In this document: positions 26,626 to 35,900 of the stretch, piece by piece | How the letters are laid out: the number at the start of each line of letters is the position of its first letter | Numbering within the stretch: position 1 is the first letter of the stretch | Source: Bacteroidales bacterium | GTDB lineage: Bacteria > Bacteroidota > Bacteroidia > Bacteroidales > Muribaculaceae | Reading direction: 5' to 3' | Length of the DNA: 64,000 nt | Assembly: GCA_004557565.1 (NCBI GenBank) | Contig: SFGS01000003.1 | Coordinates: 1-64,000 of the forward strand | Notes under the pieces: generated by a model | Told to the model about the DNA's origin: nothing | The model's input: only the letters and a program-made list of their open reading frames with translations | The model's database searches: none | Program-made: the position numbers and the translations under genes

Positions 26626-27048
26626 GTGAACACTGCAAAACAACAACTCGTGAACCATGGCGTGCATCCCTCGGTGCAGCGCATCGCTATCATGAAGTAT
26701 CTCATGGAGCATTGCACTCATCCCACTGTGGACACTATCTACACCGACTTGCTACCCATCCTCCCCACGCTTTCGCGTACCACAGTATATAACACACTTG
26801 AGCTGTTTTGCGAAAAGAATGCGGCAATGTCGCTCACCATCGATCGCCGCAACATTCGCTACGACGGCTGCGTGAAGCCCCACGCGCACTTTATGTGCAA
26901 TGGCTGCGGAAGGGTGTTTGATGCGGAAATCAATGAGCATGTGCGAGCGCACCTCTACGACAGCGACCAGTATGCCGTGGAGAAAGTGGAACTCAACTTT
27001 AGCGGGCTGTGTCCGGAGTGCCTCGAAGAAAAGAAAAAGTTACAGTAA
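26626..27048 (+). CDS. Fur-family transcriptional regulator, PerR-like
   Basis: The 140-residue protein has an N-terminal winged helix (VHPSVQRIAIMKYLMEH, then LSRTTVYNTLELF as recognition helix near 47-59). The C-terminal dimer/metal domain includes HAHFMCNGCGRVFDAEI and LCPECLEEKK, two CxxC pairs for structural zinc. No ATG fits; GTG at 26626 gives the family-like start NTAKQQLVNHGVHPSVQ, and TTG at 26611 is the alternative. The genes after it encode two rubrerythrins, typical PerR targets, so a peroxide-sensing role is favoured over iron. The palindromic site over its promoter suggests autoregulation. Confidence 0.88.
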   Translation: MNTAKQQLVNHGVHPSVQRIAIMKYLMEHCTHPTVDTIYTDLLPILPTLSRTTVYNTLELFCEKNAAMSLTIDRRNIRYDGCVKPHAHFMCNGCGRVFDAEINEHVRAHLYDSDQYAVEKVELNFSGLCPECLEEKKKLQ

Positions 27049-27096
27049 AAAAGAAATAACAAACAAATAAATAATTACAACTAATTCACTACAATT

Positions 27097-27645
27097 ATGG
27101 CTAAAAAATGGATTTGCACAGTTTGCGGTTATGTGCATGAAGGTGAAACCGCTCCCGAACGTTGCCCACAATGTGGAGTTCCAGCAGATAAGTTTAAACT
27201 CTTGAACGAGGAAGGTATTCAATTCGCTTGCGAACACGAACTTGGCTCTGCTAAGGGCGTTGACGAAGAAATTCTCCAAGGTTTGCACGACAACTTCATG
27301 GGCGAATGCACCGAAGTGGGTATGTATATCGCTATGAGCCGCCAAGCCGACCGCGAAGGTTATCCTGAAATCGCTGAGGCTTTCAAGCGCTACGCTTGGG
27401 AAGAAGCAGAGCACGCTGCTAAGTTTGCAGAATTGCTCGGCGAAGTGGTTTGGGACACCAAGACCAACGTTGAAAAGCGTATGATGGCAGAATCTGGCGC
27501 TTGCGAAGGTAAACTCGCTATCGCTAAGAAGGCTAAGCAACTCAACCTCGACGCTATTCACGACACCGTACACGAAATGGCTAAGGACGAAGCGCGTCAC
27601 GGCAAGGGCTTTGAAGGCTTGTTCAACCGTTACTTCAAGAAATAA
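27097..27645 (+). CDS. Reverse rubrerythrin (rubredoxin domain N-terminal)
   Basis: The 182-residue cytoplasmic peroxide-reducing protein begins with a rubredoxin-like domain: [11 protein letters not shown] and [11 protein letters not shown] near 5-35. A ferritin-like diiron domain follows, with Glu/His ligands in [28 protein letters not shown] and [13 protein letters not shown]. This domain order is the reverse of classical rubrerythrin and matches clostridial 'revRbr'. It lies 48 bp after the PerR-like gene and 27 bp before a classical rubrerythrin, so all three probably form one operon for H2O2 and O2 defence in an anaerobe. Confidence 0.9.
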   Translation: MAKKWICTVCGYVHEGETAPERCPQCGVPADKFKLLNEEGIQFACEHELGSAKGVDEEILQGLHDNFMGECTEVGMYIAMSRQADREGYPEIAEAFKRYAWEEAEHAAKFAELLGEVVWDTKTNVEKRMMAESGACEGKLAIAKKAKQLNLDAIHDTVHEMAKDEARHGKGFEGLFNRYFKK

Positions 27646-27672
27646 TCATATCTTATCAAAATCAGTATCATC

Positions 27673-28215
27673 ATGAAAGAACTAAAAGGTACAAAAACCG
27701 AAAAAAACCTGATGGAAGCCTTCGCTGGCGAATCACAGGCTCGTAACAAGTACACTTACTTTGCCTCAAAGGCAAAAAAAGATGGCTATGTGCAAATTGC
27801 AGCTCTCTTTGAAGAAACTGCCAACAACGAAAAGGAACACGCTAAACTGTGGTTCAAACTCCTTGAAGGCGGTGCTATAAAGGGAACTCTTGAAAACCTC
27901 AAGGCTGCCGCTCAAGGCGAAAACGATGAGTGGACCGACATGTATCCACGTATGGCAAAGGAGGCTCGCGAAGAGGGCTTCGAAGAAATTGCCAACATGA
28001 TGGAAGGTGTGGCTGCTATCGAAAAAGAGCACGAAGAGCGCTACCGCAAACTGCTGAAGAACATCGAAGACAAGGTGGTGTTCTCACGCGATGAGGAATG
28101 TATCTGGCAGTGCGCCAACTGTGGCCATATCCACGTGGGCAAGCAAGCTCCAGAGGTGTGCCCAGTATGCAACCACCCACAAGCTTACTTCCAAATCAAA
28201 GCCGAAAACTATTGA
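27673..28215 (+). CDS. Rubrerythrin (classical order)
   Basis: The 180-residue non-haem diiron peroxidase has an N-terminal ferritin-like domain ([16 protein letters not shown] with the first Glu ligand; [31 protein letters not shown]) and a C-terminal rubredoxin domain ([27 protein letters not shown]). It works as a peroxide reductase fed by rubredoxin or NADH-dependent partners. It is the last gene of the PerR-like/revRbr/Rbr unit, with a strong terminator 35 bp after its stop. Confidence 0.94.
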   Translation: MKELKGTKTEKNLMEAFAGESQARNKYTYFASKAKKDGYVQIAALFEETANNEKEHAKLWFKLLEGGAIKGTLENLKAAAQGENDEWTDMYPRMAKEAREEGFEEIANMMEGVAAIEKEHEERYRKLLKNIEDKVVFSRDEECIWQCANCGHIHVGKQAPEVCPVCNHPQAYFQIKAENY

Positions 28216-28246
28216 TGGTCACGATTTTCAATTAAGCGTCTAAGGA

Positions 28247-28288
28247 AAAAGAAAGCCGATTACAATGCGAATCGGCTTTCTTTTTTTA
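28247..28288 (+). terminator. Rubrerythrin operon terminator
   Basis: AAAGAAAGCCGAT / ATCGGCTTTCTTT with a 10-nt loop, followed by T7. Confidence 0.85.
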
Positions 28289-28340
28289 TCATTTTAGAGG
28301 GCGATTAGGAGCACTCGGAGCACTCGGAGGCTTAAAAAAT

Positions 28341-28430
28341 CTAATTTCTAACCTCTAATTTCTAACCTCTAATTTCTAACCTCTAATTTCTAACCTCTAA
28401 TTTCTAACCTCTAATTTCTAATTTCTAATC
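28341..28430. repeat. 14-bp tandem repeat (CTAATTTCTAACCT)n
   Basis: Five exact 14-bp units start at 28341, 28355, 28369, 28383 and 28397, and a sixth diverges. GGAGCACTC units precede it (28309-28330). It ends right at the stop of the GH3 gene. Single copies of the same motif sit at other gene ends (10599, 53856). Confidence 0.8.
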
Positions 28431-28432
28431 TC

Positions 28433-29551
28433 TTACTTCAGCTTTTTTAGGAGTTTTTCGATGCGGCGGTGGCTTTGCACGAGGCGGCCCCAGGGGATGC
28501 GACCGTTTTTCACGTTTTTCACAATCAGGTCAACGAGTCGGAAAGGGCGGTCGGCTTCAAAGCCGGTGTTGATGTTGTTGCCTACGCAGAGCAGGTCGCA
28601 GCCAGCGTTGATGGCAAGCACGAGGGCGTTTTCGATGTCGTATTTCTTGATGATGCCCTCCATATACATATCGTCGCTCACCACCACGCCATCGTAGCCC
28701 AGCTGCTTGCGGAGCACACCGTCGATGGTCTTGCGTGAGAGCGTGGCAGGGTGTTCGGGGTCGATGTTGGCGTTGATGATATGTGCCGTCATCACCATAT
28801 CCACCTTGCCCTTCTTGATCAGTTTGCGGAACGGTTCGAGTTCGGCAGGGGTCCAAGTGTCGGTCACGTCAACGAATCCCCAGTGCGAGTCGCCCAAGGC
28901 GTTGCCGTGTCCGGGGAAATGCTTCACCACATTGAGAATGTGGCGGCGGTGCATCACGTCGATTTGAATGCCAGCCTGGCGCACAATCACATCGGCATCG
29001 GAGCCAAAACTGCGGTGGAGCTTGCCGATAGGCGGACACTCAGGATTGAGCACGTCGAGCACCGGGGCGAGATTCAGATTCACGCCGCTCGAAGCCAGTT
29101 GTTCGGTCATCAGCCGTGCGTAATGCTTTGTGGTGTCGCGATTGTCGAGATTGCCCAAATATTCTGCTTCGGGCAGTTTCTCATATCCGTAGGCAGGTTT
29201 CAGACGCTGCACACGGCCACCTTCCTGGTCGGCGGCGATAAGCAAAGGATAGTCGGCAAAGGCTTGCAGGTCGGCAGTGAGTTTGGCGAGTTGCTCCTGC
29301 GAGGTGATGTTGCGCGAGCCCAGTTTCGCGGTGCCCGTCAAGTCGATGTCAAACAGCACGATGCTGCCCACCTTCAGGTCACGGATATAGCGCGCCGCAT
29401 CGCTTTCGGCATCCACGGTGTTGCCCTTAAAGCCCACCATCAGCATTTGTGCGGCATAACGGCGCAGTTGTTCATCGCTCGGAATTTGAGCCTTGATAGC
29501 AGACGCCGCCATCAGCACGGCGGCGAGTGAAAGAAAAAGTTTACGTTTCAT
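28433..29551 (-). CDS. Glycoside hydrolase family 3, exported beta-N-acetylhexosaminidase-like
   Basis: The 372-residue protein has a signal peptide (MKRKLFLSLAAVLMAASAIKA) and a single GH3 N-terminal barrel. ADQEGGRVQRL near 113, the NagZ-type loop KHFPGHGNALGDSH near 213-226 (His/Asp general acid pair) and the nucleophile Asp in VVSDDMYMEGI near 292 identify the NagZ-like branch. It probably removes GlcNAc from muropeptides or glycans, here outside the cytoplasm. The short form without a C-terminal domain is normal for NagZ-like enzymes. It follows a 14-bp tandem repeat at its 3' side. Confidence 0.9.
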   Translation of the reverse strand: MKRKLFLSLAAVLMAASAIKAQIPSDEQLRRYAAQMLMVGFKGNTVDAESDAARYIRDLKVGSIVLFDIDLTGTAKLGSRNITSQEQLAKLTADLQAFADYPLLIAADQEGGRVQRLKPAYGYEKLPEAEYLGNLDNRDTTKHYARLMTEQLASSGVNLNLAPVLDVLNPECPPIGKLHRSFGSDADVIVRQAGIQIDVMHRRHILNVVKHFPGHGNALGDSHWGFVDVTDTWTPAELEPFRKLIKKGKVDMVMTAHIINANIDPEHPATLSRKTIDGVLRKQLGYDGVVVSDDMYMEGIIKKYDIENALVLAINAGCDLLCVGNNINTGFEADRPFRLVDLIVKNVKNGRIPWGRLVQSHRRIEKLLKKLK

Positions 29552-29683
29552 GAGTAGTTGGTAGTTAGTAGGAAATGGAAAAAAGTCTAATAGTCGGAGC
29601 GTGCTGTAGCGATTGCTTGCGCTGTTCGCGTTCGTGTTGACTGTTAGATTCTTTTATACTCTTATATATTACTGTGCGGCTTT

Positions 29684-30109
29684 TTAGTCGAAGAAGTGGA
29701 AGAAGAAATAGCAGGCTATCCACTCGTAGCGCACGCTCTGTGCGTAGCCAATAATCTTCTTGTCGGCATTGTAGATTTTGCCGCTGCGGTCGATGTTGCC
29801 CAAAATGCGGCTCTCGCCGTCGCGCACGGTGCCATCGTTGAGGATATAGCCAATGCGCTCATTGTCGTTGTTGTAGATTTGCAGACCCTTGATAAGTCCG
29901 ATTTGCTTGCTGTTTTTGTTACGAATCACCCCATCGCGGTCGAAGAAGCCGATAGGGCGTGAATCGTTGTCGCGCACTGTGCCATTAGGCGAAATGCGAC
30001 CTATGTTGTGATGGTTGGCATCGCGGATAGTTTGCGCCCCAGCCTGTGGAGCGAAATTAGCCGTGAGAGCCATCAGCAGCACCATCATTATGAATCTTAA
30101 AGCCTTCAT
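29684..30109 (-). CDS. Small exported repeat protein of the 5-fold beta-flower type
   Basis: The 141-residue protein starts MKALRFIMMVLLMALTANF with a signal peptide ending near AGA. The rest is about six imperfect repeats of the type IG-x-I-x-x-x-G-x-V-R-D/N (for example HNIGRISPNGTVRD, RPIGFFDRDGVIRN, RILGNIDRSGKIYN, KIIGYAQ). This matches the '5-fold beta-flower' family of Bacteroidales secreted proteins, of unknown function. The longer frame from 30148 lacks a signal peptide start, so 30109 is used. The protein is monocistronic. Confidence 0.8.
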   Translation of the reverse strand: MKALRFIMMVLLMALTANFAPQAGAQTIRDANHHNIGRISPNGTVRDNDSRPIGFFDRDGVIRNKNSKQIGLIKGLQIYNNDNERIGYILNDGTVRDGESRILGNIDRSGKIYNADKKIIGYAQSVRYEWIACYFFFHFFD

Positions 30110-30276
30110 TGTTTTATGAGTTATTAACCATCTGCAAAGGTAAAGCAAAAAAAATTAACTACCAACTCACTTCACCTTTTACACCCTCTTTGACTCCCCA
30201 CCACCCCCAAAAGTTTAATTTCGTGTTTCAGAAATATGGTGAGAATGAGCAGACTTAGTAGTTATTTTCGGGTAAT

Positions 30277-30284
30277 TATTTTTG
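30277..30284 (+). promoter_or_regulatory. -7 box (TATTTTTG) of the ATPase/TOPRIM pair
   Basis: An exact TAnnTTTG in the 309-bp gap, giving a leader of about 128 nt. A weaker TACCTTTA lies at about 30323. Nothing else was recognised in the gap. Confidence 0.4.
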
Positions 30285-30418
30285 CAAATCACGGCGGATT
30301 TGTGGATTTTGAAAAAAAAGTGTACCTTTACAAATTAAGGTTCGCACATGATTGCAAGCGAAGTTCTGAAAAATTCAAAAATAGGAGCAGGTATTTATTC
30401 ATAATCGTATAATTAGGT

Positions 30419-31483
30419 ATGATACTATCATCTTTCAGCTACAAAGAGTCGGGGTGGGAGCTTGTAGAGCTTGCCCCACTGAGTTCGGTGAATTTGCTTG
30501 TTGGAAAAAACGCCACAGGCAAGTCGCGTTCTTTAAGAGCTATTCACAATATCACAACTTTTCTTCAGATGAAAGATTACTTGATGGACTCTCGCTCATT
30601 TGAGGCTAATCTAACATTTATCTCACAAGAGGCGGGTGACTGGAAATTGGAGTATTCCTTTAAGATTAATGAAGGAGTGGTGGAGAAAGAAGTGCTTACA
30701 GTGGGTGATGAGACCTTAATTACGCGCAGCAAAACAGGTGTGAAGTATAAGGATGAAACGATTAATCCTCCTTCCGATAAACTTGTGGCTCAAATCCGCC
30801 GTGATAAAGACCAATTTCCTGAGATAGAAATGCTGATGCTTTGGGCAGAAGGAGTGATTTTTGTGAATTGCTCAGAGATAAATTCCCACACGTTGCTCGA
30901 TACGGGTAAAGTGCAGAATGTGTATTCGTTCAGCCATTTGGTTGACTCTTTGTCGGCAACCGACCATAAGATGGTTTTAAATCATGCGCAAACATTAGGA
31001 TTCAACATATCGAGCATCAAAACCGTGGAAGCGGTGAAAGGTGTAAGACTTGTGCAAATTAAAGAGAAATCGGTGGCAAACGAGATGATTGATGCGCAAT
31101 TATCGAATGGTATGCTGCGAACACTTTATCTTCTCTGCTTCGCATCGGTAATGAAGCACAACAAGAAATTGAGTATGCTTCTCATCGATGACCTCGGCGA
31201 GGGGCTTGACTATCGCCGCTCTGTGGCTTTGGGAAAGATTATTTTTGATGATTGCAAGCAAAATGGTGTGCAGCTCATAGTGTGCTCTAACGATGCGTTT
31301 TTAATGGACATCGTGGATATAGACCACTGGCAGGTGCTTAGCCGAAAGAATAGCAGGGTGACCACCATCAATTCACAAACACACCCTGGCTTGTTCAGAG
31401 AATTTAGGATGACAGGGTTGAGTAACTTTGATTTGTTTTCTTCAGATTTCATAGATAGCTATTTGAAAAGAGAGGGTAAATGA
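30419..31483 (+). CDS. ABC/AAA_21-type ATPase of a predicted two-gene system
   Basis: The 354-residue soluble P-loop protein has Walker A LLVGKNATGKSRS near 25-37, a long variable middle, an ABC-signature-like LSNGMLRTLYLL near 227 and Walker B MLLIDDLGEGLD near 250-261. The usual catalytic Glu after Walker B is Asp, and the switch His is absent (IVCSNDAFL where families have THS). The layout is that of AAA_15/AAA_21 SMC-like ATPases of OLD- and PARIS-type defence systems. It overlaps the next gene by 4 bp (ATGA), so the two are translationally coupled. Function is inference; DNA or phage protein sensing is one option. Confidence 0.75.
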   Translation: MILSSFSYKESGWELVELAPLSSVNLLVGKNATGKSRSLRAIHNITTFLQMKDYLMDSRSFEANLTFISQEAGDWKLEYSFKINEGVVEKEVLTVGDETLITRSKTGVKYKDETINPPSDKLVAQIRRDKDQFPEIEMLMLWAEGVIFVNCSEINSHTLLDTGKVQNVYSFSHLVDSLSATDHKMVLNHAQTLGFNISSIKTVEAVKGVRLVQIKEKSVANEMIDAQLSNGMLRTLYLLCFASVMKHNKKLSMLLIDDLGEGLDYRRSVALGKIIFDDCKQNGVQLIVCSNDAFLMDIVDIDHWQVLSRKNSRVTTINSQTHPGLFREFRMTGLSNFDLFSSDFIDSYLKREGK

Positions 31484-32211
31484 AATATGCAGTTTATGTA
31501 GAGGGGAAAGCAGAACTTCTGTTTGTGGCAGACGTGCTGGCGAAATATTCCAACTACGACCCTGTGGTTGTAGGGTTTAGGTGCATTAATCTGAACGACG
31601 ACAGTTTTGAGTATGTTCAGTTCCCAATGCAGGGCGATGTGGAAACTTCTCGTGATTTCTACCAAATCGTGAATGTGAATAATGATGGTTTGGTGATTTC
31701 AAAGCTCAGGAAAGACATTCCCAACCTCGTTAAGCAAGGATACGAAATTATTGTTGGGTTGCGAGATGTGTTTAGTGCCGACTATAAGTTGCTTTGTACT
31801 CATCAGCAAGTTAATATGGAGCTTATCAGTGAAATGCATGAAGTGCAGTCTGGCCAGTTGAATGTGGTAGAGGGTGCAGATGTGCGTCTGCATTATGCCA
31901 TTATGGAATATGAAACGTGGATGATGGCTCTAATGGGCAATTATGTAAGCTCAAAAGGTGGCGATTTTGCTAAAATTCTTGAAAAGATTGGTATTGATCC
32001 GGATTCGGATTTTGAGCAGGAAATTTATCACCCCTACAACAAAGTGCAGGATGTATATAAGGCTGTGAACGAACGCTACGGCAAGCACGAGAGCGACCAT
32101 TTAGCGTTTTTGGCTTCGGTGTCGGTCGCAGATTATGAGAAGTTGCGCCATTCGGGGCGATGTGCGTCGTTTAAGCACTTTATTGACAGTTTGCTTTTAA
32201 ATAATAACTAA
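31480..32211 (+). CDS. TOPRIM/DUF4276-like partner of the ATPase
   Basis: The 243-residue protein has a TOPRIM-like N-terminal motif YVEGKAELLFVADVL near 5-19 (catalytic-type Glu). IIVGLRDVFSADY near 88-100 is where DxD would lie, and there is a conserved-looking YAIMEYETWMMALMG near 140, resembling the E-x-W of DUF4276/RloB-type proteins. It starts inside the ATPase stop codon (ATGA). Such ATPase + TOPRIM-like pairs occur in defence systems where the second protein is the nuclease effector. The second acidic motif is weaker than in active TOPRIM nucleases, so activity is uncertain. Confidence 0.65.
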   Translation: MKYAVYVEGKAELLFVADVLAKYSNYDPVVVGFRCINLNDDSFEYVQFPMQGDVETSRDFYQIVNVNNDGLVISKLRKDIPNLVKQGYEIIVGLRDVFSADYKLLCTHQQVNMELISEMHEVQSGQLNVVEGADVRLHYAIMEYETWMMALMGNYVSSKGGDFAKILEKIGIDPDSDFEQEIYHPYNKVQDVYKAVNERYGKHESDHLAFLASVSVADYEKLRHSGRCASFKHFIDSLLLNNN

Positions 32212-32226
32212 TAAGCTTTTATAGAT

Positions 32227-32673
32227 ATGAAACGGATTGGATTGTTGGTTTTGGTCGGTGTATGGGCTGTTTTGGGCTTTGCACAGGAGAGTGTGGTGGA
32301 TAGCGTGCAGATGGATTTGAGGACGGCGTTTGAGCGAGTGGCGGCATTGGAAGGGTTTGAGGCGCTTTCGCAGAGTGATGTGGAAGGCATCACCGGATTC
32401 CAGTTGGGCAAGTGCGAGGGCACAGTCCACGGCAACGCCAGCCATCGCGACGAGGTGCTCCAAATTTTTTCCGCACTGCCAGCCGATGCGCTCTACAGCG
32501 AAGAAGTGACCAGCAAAAACAAAATCACCCGCTTCTATATCACCACCGATGAGCTGGGCAAGAGCAGTATGCTCTATGCTTTCGTGGGGCTCGGCGGCAA
32601 CGACCTGATTGTGATTCTTTACGAAGATGGCGATTTGAAGAAATACCGGGAAATAGCCGACAAAATCAAATAG
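32227..32673 (+). CDS. Small exported protein of unknown function (DUF4252/DUF6108-like)
   Basis: The 148-residue protein starts MKRIGLLVLVGVWAVLGFAQ with a signal peptide. The mature part reads as alternating strands and helices, ending DLIVILYEDGDLKKYREIADKIK. Size, export signal and ending resemble small Bacteroidales DUF4252/DUF6108 proteins, but the assignment is tentative. It begins 16 bp after the TOPRIM-like gene, yet GC content and codon use return to the chromosomal norm, so it is likely a housekeeping neighbour rather than part of that system. Confidence 0.7.
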   Translation: MKRIGLLVLVGVWAVLGFAQESVVDSVQMDLRTAFERVAALEGFEALSQSDVEGITGFQLGKCEGTVHGNASHRDEVLQIFSALPADALYSEEVTSKNKITRFYITTDELGKSSMLYAFVGLGGNDLIVILYEDGDLKKYREIADKIK

Positions 32674-32787
32674 GCGCCCGCGGGCAATATCTACACTTTA
32701 CGCAACCGTGCTGAAAAAAATCACATTTTTTTGGTGCGGTTGCGTAATGCTTTGTGGGGTAGGGCATCTTTTTTCGGAAAATATCAT

Positions 32788-32795
32788 TAACTTTG
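32788..32795 (+). promoter_or_regulatory. -7 box (TAACTTTG) of the DUF2723 gene
   Basis: An exact -7 match 129 bp before the chosen GTG start (60 bp before the alternative ATG). Confidence 0.55.
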
Positions 32796-32923
32796 CACGA
32801 ATATAGGCTTTTGCGAAAGGATTATACAAGTGATATACGCATTTTGGTATATCAATGGGCTTTTGCAAGAGCTCAAAAGGCATTTTCGTTAAACGGATAA
32901 TAAATAAAAAAATCCAAAATAAA

Positions 32924-35900
32924 GTGAAAAAGTACAGACTTATCGACAACGTGATCGGTTGGCTCGTGTTTGTGGTGGCAGCAATCACTTATCTGCTCAC
33001 CATTGAGCCTACTGCGAGCTTCTGGGATTGCCCGGAATTTATTGCTCAGGCATTTAAGAGTGAGGTGGGCCACCCACCCGGCAACCCCATCTTCATTCTT
33101 GTGGGCCGCTTTGCCGCCAATTTTGCTGGTGGCGATGTGATGGCGGTTTCGAAGTGTGTGAATGCCATGTCGGCGCTGCTGAGTGCCGCCACCATCCTGT
33201 TCCTGTTCTGGACCGTGACCCACCTTGTGAAAAAACTGGTGGTGAAAGACGGCGAGGAAGACGGCATGACGCTCACCCAATACCTCGTGGTGATGGGCAG
33301 TGGCGTGTGTGGTGCATTGGTTTACACATGGAGCGACACCTTCTGGTTCTCTGCTGTTGAGGCTGAGGTTTACGCATTCTCATCGTTCTGTACCGCCCTT
33401 GTGGTGTGGCTGATGCTCAAGTGGGAAGACCAAGCCGACGACCCTCGCAGCGACCGCTGGATTATCCTCATCGCTTATGTGTTTGGTTTCTCGCTGGGTG
33501 TGCACCTGCTCAACCTGCTCTGCATTCCAGCCCTTGCGCTCATTTTCTACTACCGCAAGTGGAAAGAAACCACCGTTAAGGGATCACTTATCACGCTGCT
33601 CGTATCGTTTGCCGTGATTGTGGCTATCCTCTACGGTCTGGAACCAGGCTTCGTGGAACTCGGTGGCTACTTCGACCTCCTTTTCGTGAACACCTTCGGC
33701 ATGTCGTATAACTCAGGTGTGCTCTTCTACGCATTCCTTACGCTTGTCATCTTCTCATGGGCTATCTATGAAATCTACAAAGGCACCAACGCCACGCTCA
33801 TGCGCGTATCGTTCCTGCTCGCCATCGTGATTTCGGGTATGCTCTTCATTGGCGACAACTTGCTCATTCCACTGGTGCTCGTTATCGCCCTCGCTGTGTA
33901 TCTCTTCAAATTCATGAAGAAGGTGCAACGCCGCATCATGGCCAACATTCTCATTAGTTCGCTGATGATTTTCATCGGTTTCTCATGCTATGCGCTGATT
34001 ATTATCCGCTCAAGCGCCAACTTGCCATTGGACGAAAACTCGCCCAACACTATGTTTGCGCTCAACAGCTACTTGAGCCGTGACCAGTATGGCAAAACTC
34101 CATTGCTCTACGGCCCCGTATATACCGCAGGCTCTCCACAATACCAGAGCAACAGCCAGGGTATGGCTTCCACTCGCTTCAAGAAAGGCGCCAAGCAATG
34201 GGCGCGTGTGGTGAAGACCTCGGCTGACCAGCCCGACCAATATGTGGGTACAGGCTACGCAAAAGACCCTGTATATCCAAGCGAAATGAATATGCTGTTC
34301 CCTCGCATCTGGTCGACTGCCCATGCAAACTACTACAACACATATTTCGACACCGAGAACAAGCCATTCAGCGAAACCCTCGCCACCATCATCGTGGATG
34401 AGAATGGCAACCCCGATACCCGATTCAACCAGTCGCAACAAATGCTTCCAAAGCCATCGTTCTTCAACAATATCGAGTTCTTCCTGGGTTATCAGCTCAA
34501 CTACATGTATATGCGCTACTTCCTGTGGAACTTCGCAGGTCGCCAAAACGATGTGCAGGGCTTGAACTGCGAAATGGGCGATGTGACCCGTGGCAACTGG
34601 ATTACCGGTTTCGACTTCTTGGACAACGCCCGCCTTGGCGACCAAGAGTTGCTTCCTGCTGAATATGGCAAGGAAAACAAGGGACACAACGTGTTCTACT
34701 GCCTGCCTCTGTTGCTCGGCATCATCGGCTTGCTGTGGCAAGCATTTGCCGGCAAGCGCGGTATTGAGCAATTCTGGGTGGTGTTCTTCCTGTTCTTCAT
34801 GACAGGTATCGCCATCGTGCTCTACCTCAACCAACCACCATTGCAACCTCGTGAGCGCGACTATGCCTACGCTGGCTCATTCTATGCCTACGCCATCTGG
34901 GTGGGTATGGGCGTGGCAGGCCTGTGGAGCTTTGTGGTGAAGCTGCTCAACCGTGGCAAGAAGGCTAAGAACGAGGCTGAGGCTGAAAAACTCTTCGCTG
35001 AGGCTGCTGCCACCACTCCATCGAAGGCGATGGCATTTGTGGCTGTGGCTATCGGCCTGATTGTGCCATTGCAGATGGTGAGCCAAACTTGGGACGACCA
35101 CGACCGCTCATATCGCACCGCCGCACACGACTTCGGCATGAACTACCTGTCGAGCCTTGATGAAAACGCTATCATCTTCACCAATGGCGACAACGATACA
35201 TTCCCACTGTGGTATCTCCAGGAAGTGGAAGGCTACCGCACTGATGTGCGCGTGGTAAACTTGAGCTACCTCTCCACCGACTGGTACATCGCACAGATGC
35301 AGCGCGCTGCCTACAAGTCGGCTCCACTGCCAATGATGGCCGACTCGCTCAGTTACGCCTACGGCAACCGTAGCGGCACCACCATCGAAGACGATGGTCT
35401 CTTCAACATCCTTTCAGTGACCGACGCGTTGAAGAAATTCTACGCAGCCGATGCCGAACGCGATGAAGACGGCATCGTGCGTGGCAAACTCGAAAGCGGC
35501 AAGTTCTTCATCAACTCAAATGCCGATGCAGCCGTTAAGGCTGGCGTGATTTCGGCTGGTATGCGTGACTTGGCAGAAGACCAACTCAACATTCCATTTG
35601 CCGACGCACACCAGAACGGTTGGGCTTCAGCAAGCGATATGATGATGCTCGACCTCGTGAACGCAAGCATCACCCAAGGTTGGAAGCGTCCTGTTTACTT
35701 CGCTTGCACCGTGAGCGACGACATGTATGCAGAGTTCGCTCCATATTTGCAACTCACCGGTATGGCTTACCAACTCACTCCTCTCCGCACCCAAAACTAC
35801 GGCGACGAGATTGTGGCAAACACCGACAAGATGTATAAGAATGTGACCACCAAATTCCGTTGGGGCGGTCTCGACACGCCAGAAGGCCGTGCCGGCAAAA

